DNA of 8,249 nucleotides from JBDKTK01 sp964556675 (GTDB lineage: Bacteria > Desulfobacterota > Syntrophia > Syntrophales > UBA4778): contig CAZKYN010000154.1 in the NCBI GenBank assembly GCA_964556675.1, positions 1 to 8,249 of the forward strand, given 5' to 3'. The notes under the pieces were generated by a model. It saw only the letters and a list, made by a program, of their open reading frames with translations. It did not search any database and was not told the origin of the DNA. The position numbers and the translations under genes are program-made. This document shows positions 1-5,347 of the stretch, in pieces. The number at the start of each line of letters is the position of its first letter. Positions within the stretch are counted from its first letter, which is position 1.

Positions 1-530
1 GCGATATCTTCGATCCGTATGTCGGGATGTCTGAAAGGCGTATCAAGAAGGCGTTCGAGGAAGCCGAACGGGACGAGGCGATCCTGATAATTGACGAAGC
101 CGATACCCTTCTTTTCACCCGGGAGATGGCCCAGCGCTCCTGGGAGATCAGCTTCACGAACGAGTTCCTGACCCAGATGGAGAGGTTCAGGGGGGTGCTG
201 GTCTGCACCACAAACAGGTTGGCCGAGGTCGACAGCGCCGCCATGAGGCGGTTCAACCAGAAGATCGAGTTCAAATACCTGAGCCCGGAAGGGAATATTA
301 TCTTCTTTGAACGGCTGCTTTCGCCGCTGCTGGAGCAGGAGTCGGGCGAGAAGGAGAAGTCGGCGCTGATGTCGATAAGCGACCTTGCCCCGGGCGACTT
401 CAGGGTGGTCAGGGACAGGTTTTATTTCGAAAAAAAGGAAAACCTCGGCGCCGAAATGATGATCCGGGCCCTTAGGGAGGAATCGGACCTGAAGAGGGCA
501 CATCGATGTGAAAAGGCAATAGGATTCTGA
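1..530 (+). CDS. AAA+ family ATPase, C-terminal part (5' end outside window)
   Basis: The reading frame (first full codon at position 3) is open to the left edge, so the gene starts upstream. The first ATG inside, at 27, lies within the conserved segment YVGMSERRIKKAFEEA and is not a real start. Visible AAA+ elements are Walker B (ILIIDEAD, bases 84-104, catalytic D-E at 93-98), the sensor-1 asparagine in VCTTN (bases 213-215), and an arginine pair RRF (246-254) in the arginine-finger position. A small alpha-helical lid follows (LAPGDFRVVRDRF). Walker A must lie upstream and is not seen. The family couples ATP hydrolysis in hexameric rings to remodelling of protein or nucleoprotein substrates; the substrate cannot be told here. 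The frame ends in a compact C-terminus, IGF, so the 3' end looks intact. The DUF2779 gene follows 67 bp downstream with no terminator between them, so co-transcription is possible. Confidence 0.9.
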   Translation, partial: DIFDPYVGMSERRIKKAFEEAERDEAILIIDEADTLLFTREMAQRSWEISFTNEFLTQMERFRGVLVCTTNRLAEVDSAAMRRFNQKIEFKYLSPEGNIIFFERLLSPLLEQESGEKEKSALMSISDLAPGDFRVVRDRFYFEKKENLGAEMMIRALREESDLKRAHRCEKAIGF

Positions 531-597
531 TTGCGGTTTTCGATAAAAAATGTTTGTTCATGACGTGGACTGACTCTGGTTTGAAAGGAGGTCTGGG

Positions 598-2073
598 ATG
601 GTTGATTTGAAAGCGAATTATCTTAGCAAGACCCTGTTCATCAAGGGGCTCCAGTGTCACAAGGCGTTATATCTTCACAAGTTCATGCCCGAGCTTAAGG
701 ACGAGATCCCTCTCTCAAGAGAAAATATTTTTGAAAGCGGGAGGGAAATAGGCCGGCTTGCTCAAAATCTCTTCCCGGGAGGGGTCGAAATTGAATACGA
801 CGGATATTCTCCCCGGGAACAGATCGACCGCACAAGGTGTGAGATAAAGAAAGGAACGAAAGTCCTCTATGAGCCGGCCTTCGGCCATGACGGCGTGTTC
901 TTCAAGGCTGATATCATGCGCAGGGTCGGTGACCAATGGAATCTCTACGAGGTGAAAGGATCGACCGGCGTCAAGGATGTCTATATCGAGGACCTTTCTA
1001 TCCAGTATTATGTCCTGAAGGGCTGTGGTATCCCGATCAAAGATGCATACCTGGTCTATATAAATAACGAGTACGTCAGGGGCGGGGACTTGAACGTCAA
1101 GCAGCTCTTTACAATCGAGAAGCAGACCAAAGCTGTCGCCGAAAACCAGAAGAACGTAAAAACGGCCCTGAGACTACTGAGGGCCTCACTGAATGGGAAG
1201 GTCCCCGACATTGACATAGGAGAGCAGTGTGACGACCCCTACACCTGCGATTTTCAGGGCCACTGCTGGAGGCATATCCCGGAAAAATCAGTTTTTGAAC
1301 TGAGGGGAAGGGGCGTTAACCCTTTCGAGCTTTACCGGCAGGGTATAGTCAAGATGAAGGATGTCCCGAGGGATATCCTCAATTTCGCTCAGGCTCTCCA
1401 GGTGGACGGGACACTGGCGAAGATAAACTATGTCAATAACGAGGGCCTGACGGGTTTCCTCAAGTCGCTCAAATATCCGATCAGTTTCCTGGATTTCGAG
1501 ACCTTTCAGTCCGCCATCCCCCTGTTTTCCGGGACCAGGCCGTACCAGCAAATCCCCTTTCAATATTCTCTCCACGTGATTGAAAAAGAAGGGTTTGCGG
1601 CCGCTCATTATGAATACCTGGCGGAGCCGGGGGTTGACCCCAGAAAAGCCCTTGTAAAAAAGCTTCTCGCTGATCTCCCGCGGAAAGGGACTGTGTTGAG
1701 CTACAGCTCCTTTGAAAAGACAATCCTTAACAGTCTGGCTGCGTGGTTTCCGGAATACGCAGACCGGATCGATTCCATTACCGGGCGCATTGTGGACCTG
1801 ATGGCACCGTTCAGGCGCAAGGACCTTTACTTGTGGCAGATGAACGGATCTTATTCGATCAAAGAGGTCCTGCCGGCGCTTGTCCCGGATATGGACTACA
1901 GCAAGCTGGAGATTTCGAACGGGGACATGGCCATGTCCGCCTATTTCGAGATGTGCGAGACAAAAGATCCAATTAAATTGGAAAATATCCGGAAAAGACT
2001 TCTCGAATATTGCGGGATGGACACGCTGGGGATGGTGGAAATTTTCAAGTATCTGAAGAATCTAGAGGGCTGA
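598..2073 (+). CDS. DUF2779 protein: Cas4/RecB-like Fe-S nuclease fused to DEDD exonuclease-like domain
   Basis: 491 residues. The ATG at 598 has an excellent Shine-Dalgarno (AAGGAGGT, 585-592) 6 nt upstream. The N-terminal half looks like a Cas4/RecB-type PD-(D/E)XK nuclease: D105, then E118-V-K120, then Q136 in QYYVLK. Cys20 together with Cys211, Cys217 and Cys223 (QCDDPYTCDFQGHC) has the spacing of the 4Fe-4S clamp known from Cas4 and AddB. The C-terminal half carries the DUF2779 hallmarks: FLDFET (D299, E301), PYQQIPFQYSLH (315-326), YSSFEKTIL (369-377), IVDLM (D400), GSYSIKEVLPALVP (417-430) and YCGMDTLGM (D475). These acidic residues match the layout of RNase H-fold DEDD 3'-5' exonucleases. 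The cellular role of the family is not established. By analogy it would be a cytosolic DNA or RNA processing enzyme. It is probably expressed with the upstream AAA+ ATPase gene. Family assignment is firm; activity is inferred. Confidence 0.93.
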   Translation: MVDLKANYLSKTLFIKGLQCHKALYLHKFMPELKDEIPLSRENIFESGREIGRLAQNLFPGGVEIEYDGYSPREQIDRTRCEIKKGTKVLYEPAFGHDGVFFKADIMRRVGDQWNLYEVKGSTGVKDVYIEDLSIQYYVLKGCGIPIKDAYLVYINNEYVRGGDLNVKQLFTIEKQTKAVAENQKNVKTALRLLRASLNGKVPDIDIGEQCDDPYTCDFQGHCWRHIPEKSVFELRGRGVNPFELYRQGIVKMKDVPRDILNFAQALQVDGTLAKINYVNNEGLTGFLKSLKYPISFLDFETFQSAIPLFSGTRPYQQIPFQYSLHVIEKEGFAAAHYEYLAEPGVDPRKALVKKLLADLPRKGTVLSYSSFEKTILNSLAAWFPEYADRIDSITGRIVDLMAPFRRKDLYLWQMNGSYSIKEVLPALVPDMDYSKLEISNGDMAMSAYFEMCETKDPIKLENIRKRLLEYCGMDTLGMVEIFKYLKNLEG

Positions 2074-2109
2074 TGAATCTATTTACATATGGCATCACCA
2101 TTATTTAGC

Positions 2110-2137
2110 TTTAGATCTACGTTATTAATTTTATAAT
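2110..2137 (+). promoter_or_regulatory. sigma70-like promoter of the PD-(D/E)XK nuclease gene
   Basis: A perfect -10 box TATAAT lies at 2132-2137, with TTTAGA (4 of 6 matches to consensus) at 2110-2115 and a 16-bp spacer. The predicted transcript would start near 2144 and have a leader of about 27 nt. The whole gap 2074-2170 is very AT-rich, so chance matches are easier here than elsewhere. Position and spacing fit an independent promoter for the gene at 2171. Confidence 0.5.
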
Positions 2138-2170
2138 TACTGCATTTAAACTGAAAACCAAGAGGTTTTT

Positions 2171-3490
2171 ATGGAAAACAAAAAGATATCTTGGCAAGAG
2201 GTTAAGCCGGTAATTGACGCATGCAAAGAAATGTCCGACTATTATAAAAATAAGTCCCAGGCATTGATAGAACAAGCAAATGCTCCTTTTTTCCCTTTAA
2301 CAGATCCATTATGCGTGGATTATTCTTCATGTCGCTTTTTCAAAAGAGAAGAAGATTATTCCGACTGGTTATCTTACATTATTATGCATCTTGAAGATCC
2401 AAAGCTCATTTTTACATTACTGAGAATTGATAGCAAGGTTGATATAGAAAAATGCAAAGGAATAAACATCCGAGTTGAGCGTGAATTCTTCTCAGAAAAA
2501 GGGCATGATGATCAATCTGGAAGACTTGATATTTTGATCAGTTATCCCCCAGAATTGCTTATAGTTCTGGAAGTTAAAGTTTGCGACGCGGAATCAGCGG
2601 ATATTTGTAAAAATGATGGATATTATGATTATATTGAAAGTAATTTCAGAGAGAATATCAAGCACTACGAATTGCTTGTAACAGATGCAGAGAAGAAATC
2701 ATACAACAAGGCAGATAGCTTTAAAGTTTTAAAATGGGAAGAGGTATGCAAGGGGCTGCGGGGAATGGTGATAGACGGGTCTGTGAAAAAGCCTCTGGTA
2801 TGTGCATTAATGTTGATTTTGGCGGGTGCTGTTGAACAAAAGCTTTTGAAATACGATTGCTTACTATCGGATCGATACGATTCGAGGACGATTGAATATC
2901 TAAATTGCACCACTGACGGAAAGGAATATTATTTAGATATGGACGAAATAAAAAGAAAATTCATGAATGAAGGTTTGTCAAAATATCTCGACGCGCAGTG
3001 GGTCATTCAAGAATTTGAACAAGAGATAATGAGACGAATAAAAAAAGTCCTGGATAGCAAGATAGATGATTTGAGTGGATCTATGAATACAAGATTAAAG
3101 GACAAATCAATATCGCAAGATAATGATAAAAAAAACAACTCTAAAGAATGGGCTCGCATAGGATGGACTATTGGAGGTTTTGAGCAGGATTCTCCATTGA
3201 ATGTTATCTTTTTTTCTTTTTACATAGAGCGGAAGAATGCAAATCCTCAATCTTCTGTTGCGATTTCTTATCAAACATCCAGTGCGCCTGTTCGAAATAT
3301 ATTAAAAGAGAAATGCCAAAAGCTGGGAGAAGTTGAATGCGAGGGGAATAGCATAAGCCTCGGTAAAGTGTTAGAAACGAATGCCAACATCGACTTACTC
3401 GAGTGCGAGTTGGATCAACTAGTGGATAAGTGGTCTCGTGTCTGGAGCAGTATAGATGGCGGTGTAGAAGGGTTAAAGCGTTGCATTTAG
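2171..3490 (+). CDS. PD-(D/E)XK nuclease family protein, unrecognised subfamily
   Basis: 439 residues. The ATG at 2171 has a modest Shine-Dalgarno (AGAGG, 2161-2165) 5 nt upstream. The core nuclease signature is clear: an N-terminal E60-E61 and YSDWLSYII segment (63-71), then GRLDILI with D120, a short loop, and the strand LLIVLEVKV with E134 and K136. This is the D-x13-E-x-K arrangement of PD-(D/E)XK enzymes, which cleave DNA with Mg2+. After the nuclease core comes a predicted helical region (about 195-310). A C-terminal domain (about 325-439) contains EWARIGWTIGGFEQD, which I do not recognise. No signal peptide or membrane segment is visible, so the protein should be cytosolic. No methylase or specificity partner is in the window. 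The gene is much AT-richer than its flanks (20 G/C of 60 bases in 2221-2280), suggesting horizontal transfer. A defence role is plausible but inferred only. Confidence 0.85.
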   Translation: MENKKISWQEVKPVIDACKEMSDYYKNKSQALIEQANAPFFPLTDPLCVDYSSCRFFKREEDYSDWLSYIIMHLEDPKLIFTLLRIDSKVDIEKCKGINIRVEREFFSEKGHDDQSGRLDILISYPPELLIVLEVKVCDAESADICKNDGYYDYIESNFRENIKHYELLVTDAEKKSYNKADSFKVLKWEEVCKGLRGMVIDGSVKKPLVCALMLILAGAVEQKLLKYDCLLSDRYDSRTIEYLNCTTDGKEYYLDMDEIKRKFMNEGLSKYLDAQWVIQEFEQEIMRRIKKVLDSKIDDLSGSMNTRLKDKSISQDNDKKNNSKEWARIGWTIGGFEQDSPLNVIFFSFYIERKNANPQSSVAISYQTSSAPVRNILKEKCQKLGEVECEGNSISLGKVLETNANIDLLECELDQLVDKWSRVWSSIDGGVEGLKRCI

Positions 3491-3509
3491 GCGCATTGAC
3501 ATACAGAGT

Positions 3510-3574
3510 TATTTTGGCCTGCACCATTCAGTCTATAATTAGAATAAAACTAGTATGGTGTCCCCAGGTTTCCA
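3510..3574. repeat. 65-bp perfect direct repeat, copy 1
   Basis: Bases 3510-3574 are identical to 4980-5044. The match ends abruptly on both sides: 3509 t versus 4979 c, and 3575 g versus 5045 a. The copy lies 20 bp after the nuclease stop codon and 7 bp before the 55-codon ORF. It contains an internal inverted pair CACCAT (3522-3527) / ATGGTG (3555-3560), a TATAAT box (3534-3539) without a good -35 box, and the palindrome ACTAGT (3549-3554). No transposase or integrase gene accompanies it in the window. Confidence 0.97.
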
Positions 3575-3580
3575 GAGGCT

Positions 3581-3748
3581 ATGATTGCCAATTTAAAGAA
3601 GAGTGTCCAAAATTTCACTTTATCCGGAGATCTCGATAATTATTTATTCGTGTCCTTCATAATTGATGAGTCAATATTCATGTTTATTCCCCATACATAT
3701 ACGAAAGTCGCAGATTTGGATAGCCAGGATAATCTAAAAAGAGAATAG
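3581..3748 (+). CDS. small 55-codon ORF upstream of the WG-repeat gene (hypothetical or remnant)
   Basis: ATG at 3581, stop TAG at 3746-3748, only 5 bp before the WG-repeat start codon. The product is not recognised. It begins MIANLKKSVQNFTLSG and has a hydrophobic stretch LFVSFIIDESIFMFIP, which reads like alternating beta strands of a soluble domain rather than a membrane helix. The AGAGG at 3574-3578 is only 2 nt from the ATG, too close for a good ribosome site. The frame is closed upstream by a TAG inside the 65-bp repeat (3551-3553). Protein-like composition and the tight spacing suggest either a real small partner gene translated with the WG gene, or the surviving piece of a longer gene cut by the event that placed the repeat. 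A random ORF in AT-rich DNA cannot be excluded. Confidence 0.35.
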   Translation: MIANLKKSVQNFTLSGDLDNYLFVSFIIDESIFMFIPHTYTKVADLDSQDNLKRE

Positions 3749-3753
3749 AATAG

Positions 3754-4677
3754 ATGAGGATCGGCTACATTAATTTGCAAGGTGAAGAAGTAATTCCGTG
3801 CATTTACGATTGCGGATTAGACTTTTCGGAAGATCTGGCCGGAATAAAATCAGGATCGAAATGGGGCTTTATCGATATTCACGGAAATACAATTTGCGAA
3901 CCCCTGTATGATGAAATTAGGAGCTTTTCCGAGGGATTGGCTTGTGTCGAAATAAATGGGAAATGCGGTTTCATCGACAGGGAAGGCAAGTTTATAGTGG
4001 AACCTGTATACGACCTCTCATTCAGTGATTTTTCAGAAGATTGCGGTTGCGTCAAATATGAAGGCAAATTCGGCTATATTGACAAGCAAGGAAACTGGAT
4101 AATTAAGCCCATGTATGATGACGCACTACCATTTAATGAAAACTTAGCACTAATTAGAAGGGGGGAAAAATATAATTTTATAGATCAAAATGGGTCCGTA
4201 TTGTGCGACACGTGGTACGATGGCGCATTGTCATTTTCAAATGGTCTGGCAAGTGTGGTTATCGATGGAGGATTCGGATATATCGATCATAGTGGTCGCC
4301 GTGCATTTCAACATCCTTTTAAAGGACACAACAATTTCAAAGAGGAACTGGCGCCTTTTGAAAATAATGGCAAATGGGGATTTCTGAATAAGAATGGCGA
4401 TATTGTCATTGAGGAGAGATTTGAGTTGTGCAGTAATTTCTCTTCCGGATTAGCAGCCGTCCAATTTGAAGGTAAATGGGGATTTATCGACAAAACCGGA
4501 TTGTTGAGAATAAACAATAACTATGATTGGGCCGGCGATTTCCAAAATGGTATGGCAGCCGTTGGGATTGATGGAAAAACTCTATATATTGGTCTTGATG
4601 GTCGTACCTTAATTGACACGAATTATTCCTATGCAAATGCTTTTTTTTGCGGAAGAGCTATCGTTTTTCATGTGTGA
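3754..4677 (+). CDS. WG repeat-containing protein
   Basis: 307 residues made of nine consecutive repeats of 33-35 residues: 1-35, 36-69, 70-104, 105-138, 139-172, 173-206, 207-240, 241-274 and 275-307. The consensus is roughly K-W/F-G-F/Y-I-D-x-x-G-x-x-(I/V)-x-x-x-Y-D, then F-S-x-x-L-A-x-V-x-x-x-G. KWGF occurs in repeats 2, 7 and 8; FGYI is in 4 and 6. Repeats 1 and 9 are the most diverged, as usual at array ends. WG/KWG repeats are beta-rich modules of unknown function found in many bacteria; no catalytic motif is visible. There is no signal peptide, and translation starts directly within repeat 1, so a typical N-terminal domain is absent. That suggests 5' truncation or a minimal form. An in-frame stop at 3751 rules out a longer frame. 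The gene sits between the two 65-bp direct repeats. Confidence 0.88.
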   Translation: MRIGYINLQGEEVIPCIYDCGLDFSEDLAGIKSGSKWGFIDIHGNTICEPLYDEIRSFSEGLACVEINGKCGFIDREGKFIVEPVYDLSFSDFSEDCGCVKYEGKFGYIDKQGNWIIKPMYDDALPFNENLALIRRGEKYNFIDQNGSVLCDTWYDGALSFSNGLASVVIDGGFGYIDHSGRRAFQHPFKGHNNFKEELAPFENNGKWGFLNKNGDIVIEERFELCSNFSSGLAAVQFEGKWGFIDKTGLLRINNNYDWAGDFQNGMAAVGIDGKTLYIGLDGRTLIDTNYSYANAFFCGRAIVFHV

Positions 4678-4829
4678 TGAATCCCAAGCGCCATTAATGT
4701 GCCGATTATCTCGTCGGTGCTGCTGTTAATGAAAGCAGTCATTTTATCTAATTCTGGAAAATGATACGTCCAGGTTATTTTCTTACATTTTGCGCAGGAT
4801 TGTTTAACGACTAAATGATTTCTGCAAAT
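4668..4829 (-). pseudogene. possible minus-strand coding remnant with CxxC motif
   Basis: On the minus strand, codons run open from 4829 (just after a TAG at 4832-4830) to a TGA at 4670-4668, giving 53 codons. The peptide is protein-like: ICRNHLVVK, then QSCAKCKK (a CxxC pair, with another Cys and a His before it), then ITWTYHFPELDKM and TDEIIGTLMALGI. There is no ATG, GTG or TTG near its beginning. The only in-frame ATG is at 4742, which would leave 24 residues. If real, this is the 3' end of a decayed gene. Its end overlaps the convergent WG gene by 10 bp. It could equally be chance. Confidence 0.22.
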
Positions 4830-4953
4830 CTATAACGCGGAATCAAAACAACTTAAAAAACTCAGCTCATTACAGATCCCCTCTTTTAGAATTCTTTAGA
4901 ATGATTATGTTACTTCCTTATTTAGTGCTGGGAAAATCGAATGAAAAATTCAA
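4678..4953. other. AT-rich stretch without an intact gene
   Basis: No ORF with a start codon and ribosome site is convincing on either strand. The stretch holds the possible minus-strand remnant described at 4668-4829, and a weak hairpin CTGCT/AGCAG (4720-4724/4734-4738) after the WG gene without a clean U-run. There is also a local repetition of TTTAGAAT around 4884-4900. I see no RNA gene and no strong terminator. Confidence 0.5.
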
Positions 4954-5034
4954 GGGACATCATACCAGTTCAGATATCCTATTTTGGCCTGCACCATTCA
5001 GTCTATAATTAGAATAAAACTAGTATGGTGTCCC
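4954..5034. repeat. imperfect inverted repeat overlapping direct-repeat copy 2
   Basis: The arm at 4954-4970 (GGGACATCATACCAGTT) matches the reverse complement of 5018-5034 (GGGACACCATACTAGTT) at 15 of 17 positions, with 47 nt between. The right arm lies inside the 65-bp direct repeat; the left arm lies just outside it. Together they make an 81-bp palindromic element of MITE or REP type. Copy 1 of the direct repeat has no equally good left arm; the nearest sequence there is only loosely similar. Confidence 0.6.
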
Positions 5035-5044
5035 CAGGTTTCCA
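4980..5044. repeat. 65-bp perfect direct repeat, copy 2
   Basis: Identical over 65 bp to 3510-3574, in the same orientation and offset by exactly 1470 bp. The interval between the copies contains the 55-codon ORF, the WG-repeat gene and the gene-poor AT-rich stretch. Recombination between the copies would excise a 1470-bp unit and leave one copy. At 65 bp it is far longer than ordinary target-site duplications. Confidence 0.97.
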
Positions 5045-5095
5045 AAAAAAGATCTGCCCCTGAGACCCGCCGTTGAGCAAATTACCCTTTTTGCC

Positions 5096-5125
5096 TTGAC
5101 AATTGGGAAATATATCAGGCATAAA
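5096..5125 (+). promoter_or_regulatory. sigma70-like promoter ahead of the 16-codon ORF and rsgA
   Basis: A perfect -35 box TTGACA is at 5096-5101, with CATAAA (4 of 6) at 5120-5125 and an 18-bp spacer. The transcript would start near 5132, 24 nt before the ATG of the 16-codon ORF. With no clear terminator before 5348, it could continue into rsgA. Confidence 0.6.
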
Positions 5126-5155
5126 TCCAGCTACCAGCAAATCAAGGAGGGTTTC

Positions 5156-5206
5156 ATGTTGAAAATTGAAGTAAAGGTGTTCCTGTTCTGGGGATATCTT
5201 TATTAA
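5156..5206 (+). CDS. 16-codon ORF with strong ribosome site (leader peptide or gene remnant)
   Basis: ATG at 5156, stop TAA at 5204-5206, peptide MLKIEVKVFLFWGYLY. The Shine-Dalgarno AAGGAGGG (5144-5151) is near-perfect and well spaced, and a TTGACA promoter lies just upstream. Such complete expression signals for so short a peptide suggest one of two things. It could be a regulatory leader peptide for rsgA, whose start lies 142 nt after the stop, or the intact 5' end of a gene whose body has been lost. The peptide has no runs of one amino acid as in classical attenuators, and I see no terminator/antiterminator pair after it. The function is unknown. Confidence 0.4.
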   Translation: MLKIEVKVFLFWGYLY

Positions 5207-5337
5207 TCAGATCTTTTGAATTATTAGATAATCCCGCCTGCAGAAGCATCTTTTTATTTCCTCTGTAAATCAGAACAGGACACACATCCGTTTAATACAT
5301 CGTTGCATTTAATTCATTTCACAGGAAACGTATATAC

Positions 5338-5341
5338 GGAG
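5338..5341 (+). promoter_or_regulatory. ribosome binding site deciding the rsgA start
   Basis: GGAG at 5338-5341 lies 6 nt before the ATG at 5348. A longer frame would begin at TTG 5303, but that codon has no Shine-Dalgarno and would add 15 non-conserved residues, so 5348 is preferred. Confidence 0.75.
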
Positions 5342-5347
5342 ATAACT

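Noticed and set aside
3534..3539. TATAAT in the 65-bp repeat as a full promoter for the WG gene
   Set aside because: No acceptable -35 hexamer is found at 15-19 bp upstream and there is no extended -10 TG, so it is noted only as a possible AT box.
3430..3639. 69-codon plus-strand ORF across the nuclease end and repeat copy 1
   Set aside because: It overlaps the nuclease 3' end in another frame, has no ribosome site and reads through the repeat without protein-like character.
4720..4738. Hairpin CTGCT/AGCAG as terminator of the WG gene
   Set aside because: Only 5 bp with a 9-nt loop, not GC-rich, and followed by TCATTTTA rather than a U-run.
3510..5044. CRISPR array
   Set aside because: There are only two copies of the 65-bp repeat, 1405 bp apart; no regular short spacers and no cas genes. 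The Cas4-like domain in the DUF2779 protein is not evidence for CRISPR by itself.
5105..5119. AAATATATCAGG shared with about 8076-8087
   Set aside because: A 12-base exact match is expected by chance at about this frequency in 8 kb, and the two sites have different positions relative to their promoters.
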